Source: Arthrobacter agilis
GTDB lineage: Bacteria; Actinomycetota; Actinomycetes; Actinomycetales; Micrococcaceae
Direction of reading: 5' to 3'
Assembly (NCBI RefSeq): GCF_002157505.1
Contig: NZ_NFSC01000019.1
Span: forward strand, 1 to 35,182
Length of the DNA: 35,182 bases
Shown here one piece after another: positions 16,162 to 24,397 of this stretch (positions within the stretch are counted from its first letter, which is position 1; each line of letters starts with the position of its first letter). The notes under the pieces are model-generated. The model did no database searches and was not told the origin of the DNA. It saw only the letters and a program-made list of their open reading frames with translations. The position numbers and the translations under genes are program-made.

Positions 16162-16222
16162 CGTACGGCGCGACAGCTCCCGTGACGGATTCGTATCCGC
16201 CCCATGATCCGGAAGGGTGCCA

Positions 16223-17122
16223 ATGATGGCCCTAGACAACCACGACTTCCCCCCTTTGACTGCCGAAGTCTCGTTACAACTTCAGCAGTGGCCCGGAGAC
16301 CCGTCGCTGGCGGTCGTCGGAGAGAACGGCGTCCTGGGATGTCACGATTCAGGGCGTGTGTATCGGCTGGCTTCCGTAACAAAACTGCTGACGGCACTCA
16401 CCGTTCTGTCTGCGGCGGATGAGGGTGTGGTTTCCCTGTCGGACCAGGCCGGTCCGACAGGGTCCACGCTTTTGCATCTGCTGTCCCACGCCTCGGGGGT
16501 GGGCTTCGACGACGGTAAGGTGCGTGCACCTGCAGGTTCCCGAAGGATCTACTCCAATACGGGCATCGATCTTGCTGCCGCCCATGTCTCAAGTCGATCC
16601 GGGAAGGACTTCAAGGACGAGATGAGGACGCGGGTGCTGGAGCCGTTGGGCATGTATCACACGCGGTTGGTCGGGCCCCCATCGAAAGGCGGAGAAGGCA
16701 CCATCGCAGACACTGCACTCCTGGCCCAGGAACTCTTGAAACCCGTGGTGTTTCCATCAGCGAGGATCAATGCGCTGTCCTCGCTTGCCTACCCAGGAGT
16801 GGCAGGGTTCCTGCCCGGGTTCGGTCACCACACCGAGAACGACTGGGGCGCCGGAGCGGAGATTCGCGGCCACAAGTCACCCCACTGGACCAGTCCAGAC
16901 AACTCCCCCACGACCTTCGGTCACTTCGGTATGGCCGGGAGCTTCCTGTGGGTGGACCGCGAAGCCGGTCTGGCATGTTCGGCGCTTTCCACGGTTGACT
17001 TCGGGGAGTGGGCGCCCGTGATCTGGCCGGATACCTCCACCGCAGTGCTCCGCAGCTACGCAAGAACTACGCAGAAGCCTGGTTCAACGGCCGGCATCCG
17101 GACACCAGATGCCCAGCGCTGA
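16223..17122 (+). CDS. Serine beta-lactamase-like hydrolase
   Basis: With ATG at 16223 (GGAAGG six bases upstream) this is a 299-residue class C/beta-lactamase-related (AmpC/EstB-type) protein. It has the three family motifs: S-V-T-K (S51-K54, nucleophile and base), Y-S-N (Y110-N112) and H-F-G near residue 235. There is no signal peptide, so it should be cytoplasmic, unlike true beta-lactamases. Cytoplasmic members are mostly esterases, amidases or peptidases of unknown substrate. It opens the plus-strand operon with lipoyl synthase 51 bp behind it, so a role tied to lipoate or acyl-ester handling is conceivable, but nothing in the sequence proves it. Confidence 0.84.
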   Translation: MMALDNHDFPPLTAEVSLQLQQWPGDPSLAVVGENGVLGCHDSGRVYRLASVTKLLTALTVLSAADEGVVSLSDQAGPTGSTLLHLLSHASGVGFDDGKVRAPAGSRRIYSNTGIDLAAAHVSSRSGKDFKDEMRTRVLEPLGMYHTRLVGPPSKGGEGTIADTALLAQELLKPVVFPSARINALSSLAYPGVAGFLPGFGHHTENDWGAGAEIRGHKSPHWTSPDNSPTTFGHFGMAGSFLWVDREAGLACSALSTVDFGEWAPVIWPDTSTAVLRSYARTTQKPGSTAGIRTPDAQR

Positions 17123-17173
17123 CCGTCGCCGGTTTTCCAGGAATATCCGACGCCACACGATAGGAGGGCGGAC

Positions 17174-18133
17174 ATGACCGTCGCACCAGAGGGCCGACGC
17201 ATGCTCCGGGTAGAAGCGCGCAACTTCACGACACCCGTCGAACGCAAGCCGGAGTGGATCAGAAGCAAAGTGAAAACCGGCCCTGCGTTCATCGGGCTCA
17301 AAAACCTCGTACAGAAAGAAGGCCTTCACACAGTCTGTGAGGAAGCTGGCTGTCCCAACATCTATGAGTGCTGGGAAGACAAGGAAGCGACCTTCCTGAT
17401 CGGCGGGGCACAGTGCACCAGAAGATGCGATTTCTGCCAGATTGATACCGGCAAACCCGAAGCGCTCGATCCGACCGAACCGATCAAGGTTGCCGAGTCG
17501 GTACGGACCATGGGTCTACGCTACGCCACCGTCACAGGTGTAGCCCGAGATGATCTAAGCGACGAAGGAGCCTGGCTCTACGCCGAAACGATCCGGCAGA
17601 TCCATGCCCTCAACCCGGGAACCGGAGTGGAGATTCTGATTCCGGACTTCAGCGGCCATCAGGACCTCATTCAACTGGTCATCGGTGCCCGCCCCGAAGT
17701 GTTTGCCCATAACGTCGAAACCGTACCCAGAATCTTCAAGGCCATCCGTCCGGCATTTCGGTATGAGCGTTCCCTGGATGTCATCCGACAGGGCAGTGAA
17801 CAGGGCATGGTGACCAAGTCGAACCTGATCCTTGGAATGGGAGAGACGAGGGCCGAAGTGTCGGAGGCGCTTCGCGACCTCCGCCATGCCGGATGCGACC
17901 TTGTCACCATCAACCAATACCTGCGGCCCAGTCAGAAACACCATCCAGTCTCCCGATGGGTCAAACCGCAGGAATTCGTTGACCTCAGGGCGGAGGCCGA
18001 TGACATGGGATTTTTGGGTGTGATGAGCGGGCCATTAGTGCGCTCTTCGTACCGGGCTGGACGGCTATGGGCAGAGGCCATGGCAAAGAAGGGCCGTGAG
18101 CTGCCCGGAGAACTCGCCCACATCAGGGGCTAA
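17174..18133 (+). CDS. lipA: Lipoyl synthase
   Basis: This 319-residue radical-SAM enzyme inserts two sulfurs into the protein-bound octanoyl group to make lipoyl. Both cluster motifs are present: the auxiliary cluster C55-x4-C60-x5-C66 and the radical-SAM C81-x3-C85-x2-C88. The C-terminal RSSY, which supplies the Ser ligand of the auxiliary cluster, is also present. AGGAGG lies six bases before the ATG. Housekeeping lipA usually sits beside lipB; here it is between a beta-lactamase-like gene and E3, with no lipB, lplA or gcvH in the window. It is probably a second, locus-specific copy serving the free lipoyl carrier, though it may be the only copy in the genome. Confidence 0.93.
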   Translation: MTVAPEGRRMLRVEARNFTTPVERKPEWIRSKVKTGPAFIGLKNLVQKEGLHTVCEEAGCPNIYECWEDKEATFLIGGAQCTRRCDFCQIDTGKPEALDPTEPIKVAESVRTMGLRYATVTGVARDDLSDEGAWLYAETIRQIHALNPGTGVEILIPDFSGHQDLIQLVIGARPEVFAHNVETVPRIFKAIRPAFRYERSLDVIRQGSEQGMVTKSNLILGMGETRAEVSEALRDLRHAGCDLVTINQYLRPSQKHHPVSRWVKPQEFVDLRAEADDMGFLGVMSGPLVRSSYRAGRLWAEAMAKKGRELPGELAHIRG

Positions 18134-18252
18134 ACCAAGAGCTCAGCAACACCGGCCGATCGACCTGAGCGATAGGTGCGTCGCCAAGTGAAACAGGACA
18201 TACGGCCTTGCTCAAAAACCAGTATTTCAAGGAAAAACAGAAGAGGTTTGAC

Positions 18253-19656
18253 ATGGATTCGCAGCACTTTGAAGTACTCGTCGTTGGTGCCGGGCCCGGA
18301 GGGTACACGGCGGCGATCCGCGCGGCGCAGTTGGGTAAACGCGTCGCGATCGTTGAAGAACAGTACTGGGGGGGCGTGTGCTTGAACATCGGATGCGTGC
18401 CCTCAAAATCCCTGATCTACAGCGCACAGCTGGTGCAGGCCTTCAAGAATGATGCCAAGGAACACGGCATCCACGTAGAGGGGGAAGTGTCCTACGACTT
18501 CCAGGCAGCCTTTCACCGCAGCAGGTCCGTTGCCGACGGCCGCGTCAAAGGTATCCACTACCTCATGAAGAAAAACGGCATCACAGAGTTGAATGGCCGC
18601 GGAACCTTCACAAGCCCGCACGCCATGGACCTGGCGCATGCAGACGGTGAGCGCCAAACCCTGAGCTTCGACCATGCCATCATCGCTGTCGGCGCAGAAA
18701 CGCGCTTGCTGCCCGGCACAACGCTTTCGGATAGGGTCGTGACCTACAAGGAACAGATCCTCTCACCCACCCTGCCAAAGAACATCGTCATTGCAGGGGC
18801 CGGTGCCATCGGCGTCGAATTCGCCTACGTCATGACCAGTTACGGCGTGAAAGTGACCTTGGTCGAATTCGCCGATCGTATAGTTCCCCTCGAGGACCCT
18901 GACGTCTCCAAGGAACTGACCAAGCGGTACCGGAAAATGGGCATAGATATACGGACCGCCACCAAAGTCACTGCTGTGGAAGAAAACTCCACCGAAGTCG
19001 CTGTCACTTTGAGCAAGGGCGAATCCTCAGAAGTCGTCCGCGCCGAAAAACTTCTCCAGGCAACCGGATTCACTCCTCGGGTAGCTGGCTACGGTCTTGA
19101 AAATACCGGGGTATCTCTCACCCACCGCGGAGCTATCGACATCGACGACCAGATGCGCACCAATGTGCCGCATATCTACGCCATTGGTGATGTCACGTCC
19201 AAGCTCATGCTCGCACATGCCGCCGAAGCAATGGCATTGGTTGCAGCTGAAGCCCTGTCAGGTGAACCGACGCAGCCCCTTGACTACCTCATGATGCCCC
19301 GGGCGACCTATTCCAACCCGCAGATTGCGAGCTTCGGATACACCGAGAATGGTTCCTCTCCCGATGCCAGCGAAGTGAAAAGAACGATTTTCCCCTTCGT
19401 GGCAAACGCCAAGGCACACGCCGTCGGCGAGCCCGGAGGTTTCGTTAAACTGCTCACCGACAGCCGCAACGGGAGACTACTGGGGGCTCACATGATTGGG
19501 CCGGACGTCACTGAACTGCTTCCTGAACTGACCCTGGCCCGGCAGGAAAACCTGACCGTCAATCAACTGGCCCGTAATATCCACGCACATCCCACCTTAA
19601 GTGAAGCAGTCAAAGAAGCCCTCCACGGAGCAGCCGGACAAAGCATCAACATCTGA
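18253..19656 (+). CDS. lpdA: Dihydrolipoyl dehydrogenase (E3)
   Basis: This 467-residue flavoprotein disulfide reductase is the usual length of E3. It has FAD motif GAGPGG (12-17), redox-active disulfide C43-LNIG-C48, NAD motif GAGAIGVEFA near residue 180, the second FAD block IYAIGDVT, and the C-terminal active-site HAHPTLSEA with the His-x-x-x-x-Glu pair. It reoxidises dihydrolipoyl groups using NAD+. I chose ATG at 18253 because AAGAGG lies six bases before it; an upstream in-frame start at 18208 would add a non-conserved 15-residue lead. No N-terminal lipoyl domain is fused, unlike some acetoin-type E3 proteins. The E2 core gene follows 28 bp later. Confidence 0.93.
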   Translation: MDSQHFEVLVVGAGPGGYTAAIRAAQLGKRVAIVEEQYWGGVCLNIGCVPSKSLIYSAQLVQAFKNDAKEHGIHVEGEVSYDFQAAFHRSRSVADGRVKGIHYLMKKNGITELNGRGTFTSPHAMDLAHADGERQTLSFDHAIIAVGAETRLLPGTTLSDRVVTYKEQILSPTLPKNIVIAGAGAIGVEFAYVMTSYGVKVTLVEFADRIVPLEDPDVSKELTKRYRKMGIDIRTATKVTAVEENSTEVAVTLSKGESSEVVRAEKLLQATGFTPRVAGYGLENTGVSLTHRGAIDIDDQMRTNVPHIYAIGDVTSKLMLAHAAEAMALVAAEALSGEPTQPLDYLMMPRATYSNPQIASFGYTENGSSPDASEVKRTIFPFVANAKAHAVGEPGGFVKLLTDSRNGRLLGAHMIGPDVTELLPELTLARQENLTVNQLARNIHAHPTLSEAVKEALHGAAGQSINI

Positions 19657-19684
19657 CCACGCCTCAACTTAGAAAGAAGACCAC

Positions 19685-20362
19685 ATGACGACCAATGAAG
19701 TTCCAAGCCTCCAGGGAAGCACTGTTCCACTGAAAGGCATCCGACGTGCAGCCGCCAAGCAAATGATTGCAGCCTGGCAGGCGCCGGCCTTCCACCTCAC
19801 GGTCGAGGTGGACATGACGAATGCCCTTACCGTGAAGTCTATTTCGCCCCAGTCAACCGTTACCGACCGCCTCCTCTCCGCCACCGCCTCGGCCCTGGAA
19901 GAGAACCCCGGGCTGAACGCGCACTATACCGAGGAAGGCGTGACAACGTTCGAGGACATCAACATCGGAATCGCCGTCGCGACGGACCACGGTCTGACTG
20001 TCCCCGTCATCCACGGCGTCAACGCGCTGTCGCTGCAAGACATCGCTTCGAAGCGACGGGAAGTTATTGAAAGGGCCCGCGCCCGGAAACTCGGGATGGC
20101 CGACATTTCAGCAGGTACCTTCACCATCTCCAACCTCGGCATGCTTGGTATCGACCACTTCGACGCAATCATCAACGTCCCTCAAGTAGCTATCCTCGCT
20201 GTTGCTTCCACGCGCCAGCGGTACGTCCTGCGGGACGGCCAACCCGAGTGGTGCCCCATCGCCGAACTTACGCTGACATGCGACCATCGTGCGGTCGACG
20301 GCTACATGGGGGCCGTCTTTCTTCAGCGGCTCAAGGAGCTTGTCGAAACCCCCCTCCTTTGA
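19685..20362 (+). CDS. Catalytic-domain-only dihydrolipoyl acyltransferase (E2 core)
   Basis: This 225-residue protein is just the acyltransferase domain of E2. It begins at the core (VPLKGIRRAAAKQMIAAW), has DINIGIAVATDHGLTVPVI, the TISNLGMLGIDHFDAIIN block, and the catalytic C-D-H-R-A-V-D-G with H201 and D205. Normal E2 chains are ~400-600 residues with one to three lipoyl domains and a ~35-residue peripheral-subunit-binding domain before this core. Both are absent, and only ~12 residues precede the core. E2 moves the acyl group from lipoyl to CoA. The lipoyl function is supplied by the separate 85-residue carrier in the divergent operon; how E1 and E3 dock is unclear. Last gene of the plus-strand operon. 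Confidence 0.9.
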   Translation: MTTNEVPSLQGSTVPLKGIRRAAAKQMIAAWQAPAFHLTVEVDMTNALTVKSISPQSTVTDRLLSATASALEENPGLNAHYTEEGVTTFEDINIGIAVATDHGLTVPVIHGVNALSLQDIASKRREVIERARARKLGMADISAGTFTISNLGMLGIDHFDAIINVPQVAILAVASTRQRYVLRDGQPEWCPIAELTLTCDHRAVDGYMGAVFLQRLKELVETPLL

Positions 20363-20690
20363 TGGACGTGCAGCACGGTCTCATCTCGCATTTCGGCTAA
20401 AATTCGGGCGATTCTCGTTTTTACTCAATGGGCTTGGGGGTACGGTTCTTCATGCACGTAACTGTGAACTAATCCGTCGAGGGCTAAGAAGGAAGGGCGT
20501 AACGCCACAGATCGAGATTGCCCACCGCTCGTTTGTCCCAGCAACCACATCAACGCGACTCAACCTAGCCGCTACCTGACAGAAGATAGGTATCGGCAGT
20601 TAGTCAAGGGTGCCTAGGAGGGGTTGTAGCACTGCCGCGCTTGTGCATACGAAACGGATTCTGGGAGGTGCAAAAGCGAGCGGTAGGTAG
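20363..20690. other. Non-coding stretch after the E2 core gene
   Basis: About 330 bp with no recognisable gene, repeat or strong hairpin on either strand. It separates the polyol locus from a decayed lumazine synthase end and probably marks an old rearrangement boundary. Confidence 0.45.
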
Positions 20691-20867
20691 TCAGGCCTTC
20701 AAAGACCCTAGCGTCGTAAGAGTTGAGGCAAGGGCCTCTGCCAATTCTCTCCCCTTGATCACAAAGTGCTGGGAAAACTGCTTGCGATGCTCGTCATGCT
20801 CGTGGAAATAGTGAGGAGTTAGGACTCCGGAAAATACTGGAACGTCCGTCTCCAATTGAACCCTCAT
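20691..20867 (-). pseudogene. C-terminal remnant of a type II lumazine synthase (RibH2-like)
   Basis: An open reading of 58 residues from ATG 20867 (open back to a stop at about 20901) resembles the end of lumazine synthase. It has L-E-T-D-V-P-V-F-S-G-V-L-T-P-H, then Y-F-H-E-H-D-E-H-R-K-Q-F, then H-F-V-I-K-G-R-E-L-A-E-A. The F-H-E-H-x-E-H block is, to my knowledge, typical of the decameric type II enzymes of rhizobia and brucellae, not of housekeeping RibH. The protein should be ~150-160 residues, so roughly the first 90 are gone. Upstream of the remnant is a perfect 20-bp inverted repeat instead of the N-terminal coding part. It is too short to be functional. Confidence 0.65.
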
Positions 20868-20928
20868 GGGCTGAATTGACGGCGTCGCGGGTCGACGTGG
20901 CTAGTAGGGCTTTGAGTGAAGTGGTGCC

Positions 20929-20973
20929 ACATGGGGGCTGGTTGCTTCTACTCGAAGCAACCAGCCCCCATGT
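20929..20973. repeat. Perfect 20-bp inverted repeat with 5-base loop
   Basis: The arm at 20929-20948 (ACATGGGGGCTGG then TTGCTTC) is exactly complementary to 20954-20973 around the loop TACTC. It would form a very stable GC-rich hairpin. It lies ~105 bp downstream of the hydrolase stop at 21078 on the minus strand and could be that gene's terminator, though no T-run follows. It also sits exactly where the lumazine synthase remnant is cut, so it may be a relic of a mobile element. Confidence 0.7.
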
Positions 20974-21077
20974 ATTCAGAAAGCACTCACCTCTTGGCGC
21001 GTTCACAGTTGTGTGGAGGTGCCGCTGGCTCACATGGTGGTCTCCAAAACCCAGCGAGTACGACAGGTACGGTCAAT

Positions 21078-22049
21078 TTATGCTCCGAGCAGTCGCGCCA
21101 CCCAGGCGTTGCGGGTGCTCGCCGCAGTGTTGGCGAGCGGTGAACCTGGCATCAGGGTCTCCCACGCGTGAGTGCCACCGGGCCAGATATGCAGCTCCGC
21201 ATTGATGCCGTGTCGCCACAGCCCGGACGCGTAGGCGACAGTTTCGTCGCGGAACACTTCTGCATCGCCAGCATCGAGGTAGGTCGGGGGTAGGCCGGAG
21301 AGGTCTTCCGCTCGGGCGGGTGCCGCGTAGACGGACACGGCGTCCGAGCCGCGTCGGTCGCCCAGCAGGGCGGTCCATCCCACGGAATTGCTTTCGCGAT
21401 CCCACAATCCTAGGCCGGCGAACTGCTGCGTCGACACGGTCGCATCCCGATCATCGAGCATCGGGCAGATCAGCATCTGCCCGATAAGCTTTGGGCCCCC
21501 ACGGTCACGGCTCAGGAGCGCCACACCGGCTGCGAGACCGCCGCCCGCGCTCCCACCGGCGATCAAAATGCGGCTCCGATCCATGCCCAGTTCCTCCGCA
21601 TGGTCGGCTGCCCAGATGAGCGCCGCGTAGCAGTCCTCGACGGGGATCGGGTCAGGATACTCCGGGGCAAGGCGGTACTCGACGGCGATGGCCACCGCGT
21701 CGTGTTCAGCGACCCAGGAAGCGACGAGTGAGATACCGGTCATGCGCGTGCCCATCACCATGCCTCCTCCATGGATGTGCAAGATACCAGGCCCCGTACC
21801 GGTGTGATCGCGACGGCGGAGAACGGTCAGCGCCAGCTCGGCACCGCCGAAGCCCGGCACGGTGAACTCGAGCTGCTCGAGATCGAGACTGCTGATGTCC
21901 TCGGCAACGACGTATTGACGCATGATCGGTATTGATTCAGCGGTAAGCGGTGCGACGGTGCCGCTCATGGCTTCGAGCGCGGCCGCGACGGTCGGATCGT
22001 ACGGCGGGCGCTTAATGTCAGCGGCGGGGTGGTGAGGCGTCGTTGTCAT
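21078..22049 (-). CDS. Alpha/beta hydrolase, hormone-sensitive-lipase family esterase
   Basis: This 323-residue protein is of the HSL (bacterial family IV) type. It has the oxyanion motif H-G-G-G (IHGGGMVMG), nucleophile motif G-G-S-A-G-G (Ser in AGGSAGGGLAAG), acid-residue region LDAGDAEVFRDE and catalytic His in GGTHAWE. These cytoplasmic enzymes cleave short-chain esters. ATG 22049 has AAAGGA five to six bases upstream; no longer start is needed. It stands alone, 230 bp after the hairpin ending the MFS transporter gene. It is one of four alpha/beta-fold proteins in this part of the window; the natural ester is unknown. Confidence 0.88.
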   Translation of the reverse strand: MTTTPHHPAADIKRPPYDPTVAAALEAMSGTVAPLTAESIPIMRQYVVAEDISSLDLEQLEFTVPGFGGAELALTVLRRRDHTGTGPGILHIHGGGMVMGTRMTGISLVASWVAEHDAVAIAVEYRLAPEYPDPIPVEDCYAALIWAADHAEELGMDRSRILIAGGSAGGGLAAGVALLSRDRGGPKLIGQMLICPMLDDRDATVSTQQFAGLGLWDRESNSVGWTALLGDRRGSDAVSVYAAPARAEDLSGLPPTYLDAGDAEVFRDETVAYASGLWRHGINAELHIWPGGTHAWETLMPGSPLANTAASTRNAWVARLLGA

Positions 22050-22279
22050 GATCTTCCTTTGTTCGGCCGGACGTCTTCCGGTTGGTGAAGTGGTTGGGTG
22101 TAGGGAGGCCTGACCGAATCCACGGAGGATCCCTTTGTCGCCAAAGTACGGAGCGTGCCGCAGTCGAGGTAGAGCTATTCGGGCGAATCTGTGGAGATGC
22201 TCGGCCCAACGGCGACTTGACATGATCCCTGGCTAAGTAAGAAGGCCTTTTTGCTTCCGTCCAGCGGTAGGGAGCAAGT

Positions 22280-22314
22280 CAATTCATTGGGTGCAGAATG
22301 CACTCAATGAATTG
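22280..22314 (-). terminator. Hairpin overlapping the MFS transporter stop
   Basis: CAATTCATTGGGTGC (22280-22294) pairs with GCACTCAATGAATTG (22300-22314) with one G-T wobble and a 5-base loop AGAAT. The stop codon of the MFS gene (22304-22306) lies in one arm. Likely intrinsic terminator without a U-tract. Confidence 0.6.
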
Positions 22315-23782
22315 GTCTGATGCCCGGGGCCGCACCTTCTGTTTTACGCATCATGACTGAAAGCACGACGGCGGCCAGGGCTATGACGGTGGCTGTCATG
22401 AAGGCTGCGCTTATCCCAGCGATGAGTCCCGACGTCGCGGAAACCACTGCGAAGATTGACACGAGCAGCGCCGTACCGGCGGCCCCGGCCACTTGCTGGG
22501 TGGTGCCCATGATCGCCGAACCGTGCGAGTAGAGGTCGGGTGGCAGCGGGTTTAATCCGGTGGTGAATGCCGGTGTAAACAGCAGCGACAAGGCGCAGCT
22601 CAGTCCCACGTGTAGGGTGACGATCCATGCAACGGACGTGCTGGCGTCGAGCATGGAGAACTGCCAAAGGGCCAGCACCATCAGGATGGAGCCGGTAATG
22701 GTGAGCGGCAGCGGTCCCACCTTGTCGAACAGCCTGCCGACGAACGGGCCCAGCAGGCCCATAACCAGGCCGCCGGGAAGCATCATCAGCCCGGTTTCGA
22801 GGGATCCCAGGCCGCGGATTTCCTGAAGGTAGAGCGGCAGCAGTACCACCCCGCCGAACAGCGCCACCATAACGACCACCATCAGCAGGGCCGAGACGGT
22901 GAACATGCGGAAGGTGAAGACGCGCAGGTCCAGCAGCGGGGCGTCAGCTTTCTGCAAGCGCAACTGGCGGAGAACGAAGACTGCGATACCGGTGATGCCA
23001 ATAACCAGCGCAGTGATCGCGACCTGACCCGGGCCGGCCTGACCGCCATGACCACCGCCGATCTGGCTTAGCCCGTAAACCAAACCACCGAACGCTGGAA
23101 CCGTCAGGACCAGTGAGAGGAGGTCGAGCTTGGTTTTTGCCGCTTCGCCAACATTGGTCAGGTACTTCGCGCCGATGGCCAAGGCCACGAGTGCCACGGG
23201 GAGGACGAACACGAATATGAAACGCCATGAAAAGTGCTCCAGGATCAACCCTGAAACGGTGGGCCCCATGGCGGGCGCCACGGAGATGGCGATGCCGATA
23301 TTGCCCATCACGACACCGCGCTTGGCCAGCGGAACCAGCGTAAGAATCGTGGTCATCAACAGCGGCATCATGATCGCGCTTCCGCCCGCCTGGATGATGC
23401 GGGCCAGCAGGAGCAGTTCAAAGCCGGGAGCTACCGCGGCAAGGGCGGTGCCGCTAGTGAACAGCCCCATCGCCAGCAAGAACACCGCACGCGTGGACAG
23501 GCGCTGCATGATGAACCCGGTGGTAGGGATGACCACGGCCATGGTGAGCATGAACCCGGTAGCGAGCCACTGCACAGTAGGAGCGTCCACCTGAAGTTCC
23601 ACCATCAGCCGCGGGAGGGCCACGTTCATGATCGTCTCATTGAGGATTACCACAAACGTCGCTACCAACAGCGTGCTGATGATGGTCACCGACTCCCGGG
23701 ACAACCTATCGGACGCGGAGGGCCTGGATCCTGATACTTGAACGGACGGGCCACTGGCGTTTGGAGAGACATTTGTTGCCAT
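22304..23782 (-). CDS. MFS exporter of the DHA2 (EmrB/QacA) family, 14 helices
   Basis: This 492-residue protein has a hydrophilic N-terminal ~30 residues and then about 14 membrane segments. DHA2 markers include ILNETIMNVALPRL in helix 1 (family D1 motif with Asn in place of Asp), VQWLATGFMLTMAVVIPTTG, the RARGxxMG-like VPLAKRGVVMGNIG, and the motif C region AISVAPAMGPTVSGLI. Members expel drugs and toxic aromatics using the proton gradient. In a region with a flavonol-cleaving cupin it could export flavonoids or phenolics, but this is inference. The ATG at 23782 has only a weak ribosome site. No TetR/MarR regulator lies beside it. Confidence 0.9.
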   Translation of the reverse strand: MATNVSPNASGPSVQVSGSRPSASDRLSRESVTIISTLLVATFVVILNETIMNVALPRLMVELQVDAPTVQWLATGFMLTMAVVIPTTGFIMQRLSTRAVFLLAMGLFTSGTALAAVAPGFELLLLARIIQAGGSAIMMPLLMTTILTLVPLAKRGVVMGNIGIAISVAPAMGPTVSGLILEHFSWRFIFVFVLPVALVALAIGAKYLTNVGEAAKTKLDLLSLVLTVPAFGGLVYGLSQIGGGHGGQAGPGQVAITALVIGITGIAVFVLRQLRLQKADAPLLDLRVFTFRMFTVSALLMVVVMVALFGGVVLLPLYLQEIRGLGSLETGLMMLPGGLVMGLLGPFVGRLFDKVGPLPLTITGSILMVLALWQFSMLDASTSVAWIVTLHVGLSCALSLLFTPAFTTGLNPLPPDLYSHGSAIMGTTQQVAGAAGTALLVSIFAVVSATSGLIAGISAAFMTATVIALAAVVLSVMMRKTEGAAPGIRPIH

Positions 23783-24033
23783 AGGTACTCTTTGTTCTTT
23801 CTGATGGGTTTGAATTCAGGACAAACTGATTGCTGCGGGAACCGGACTTACCTAGGTCATTGAGTGCGTGTGGAACGAGATGCACGAGTCAGAACGTTGA
23901 TTACAGGGTGAATAGTTGAAAATTTGTTAGGTTGCCCTGCAACCCTGGCCAAACTTCTACAACAACCACTGCCCCACGCCTTGCATCGGAGGCAAACCGC
24001 CCCTCACAAAAGCAACCCGCTGGTTAGGTACAC

Positions 24034-24396
24034 CTAGGCCGGGGTTTCCAACTCCACTAGGACCCGCACGTCCCAAGCCGCGAGTTCAAGCTCGTCGCCA
24101 TACCCGAACAATTGACCGGAGATGACGTCCCTTACCGCACTTGGCAGCTTGAACCTGCTCGGCTTCCAGGACCAGTTGTGGACGAACCGCAGGCGTTCCC
24201 CGTTTTTGGCCGTGGAACCGGTGACGGTCTGTGACTCAGCGCTTAGCCGCCAATCGCTGGTGCTTCCTTACCGAACAGCCCACCCCGCGATATCGCGAGC
24301 CAATGCTTTGTTTGGCACGGTTTCGACGTAGGTGATACGGCCCTTACCGTATGGGTTCGTTGCAACAGTGGCCGCTGGGGGGAGCTGAAACTCTTG
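24034..24396 (-). pseudogene. C-terminal remnant of a GH42 beta-galactosidase
   Basis: Read on the minus strand from 24396, the frame gives E-F-Q-L-P-P-A-A-T-V-A-T-N-P-Y-G-K-G-R-I-T-Y-V then T-V-P-N-K-A-L-A-R-D. A stop TAA follows. Past it in the same frame come G-E-R-L-R-F-V-H-N-W-S-W-K-P and A-A-W-D-V-R-V-L-V-E, ending in TAG at 24034. These are the marks of the C-terminal beta-sandwich of GH42 beta-galactosidases (GKGRITYVGTVP, VHNWSW, WDVRV). About 120 residues survive of ~670, with one in-frame nonsense codon and no N-terminal part. The fragment abuts the stop codon of the next hydrolase gene, so a deletion joined the two. Confidence 0.72.
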
Positions 24397-24397
24397 G

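Noticed and set aside
20363..20690. Possible FMN riboswitch near the lumazine synthase relic
   Set aside because: No conserved riboswitch core blocks were seen, and the relic's 5' end is missing.
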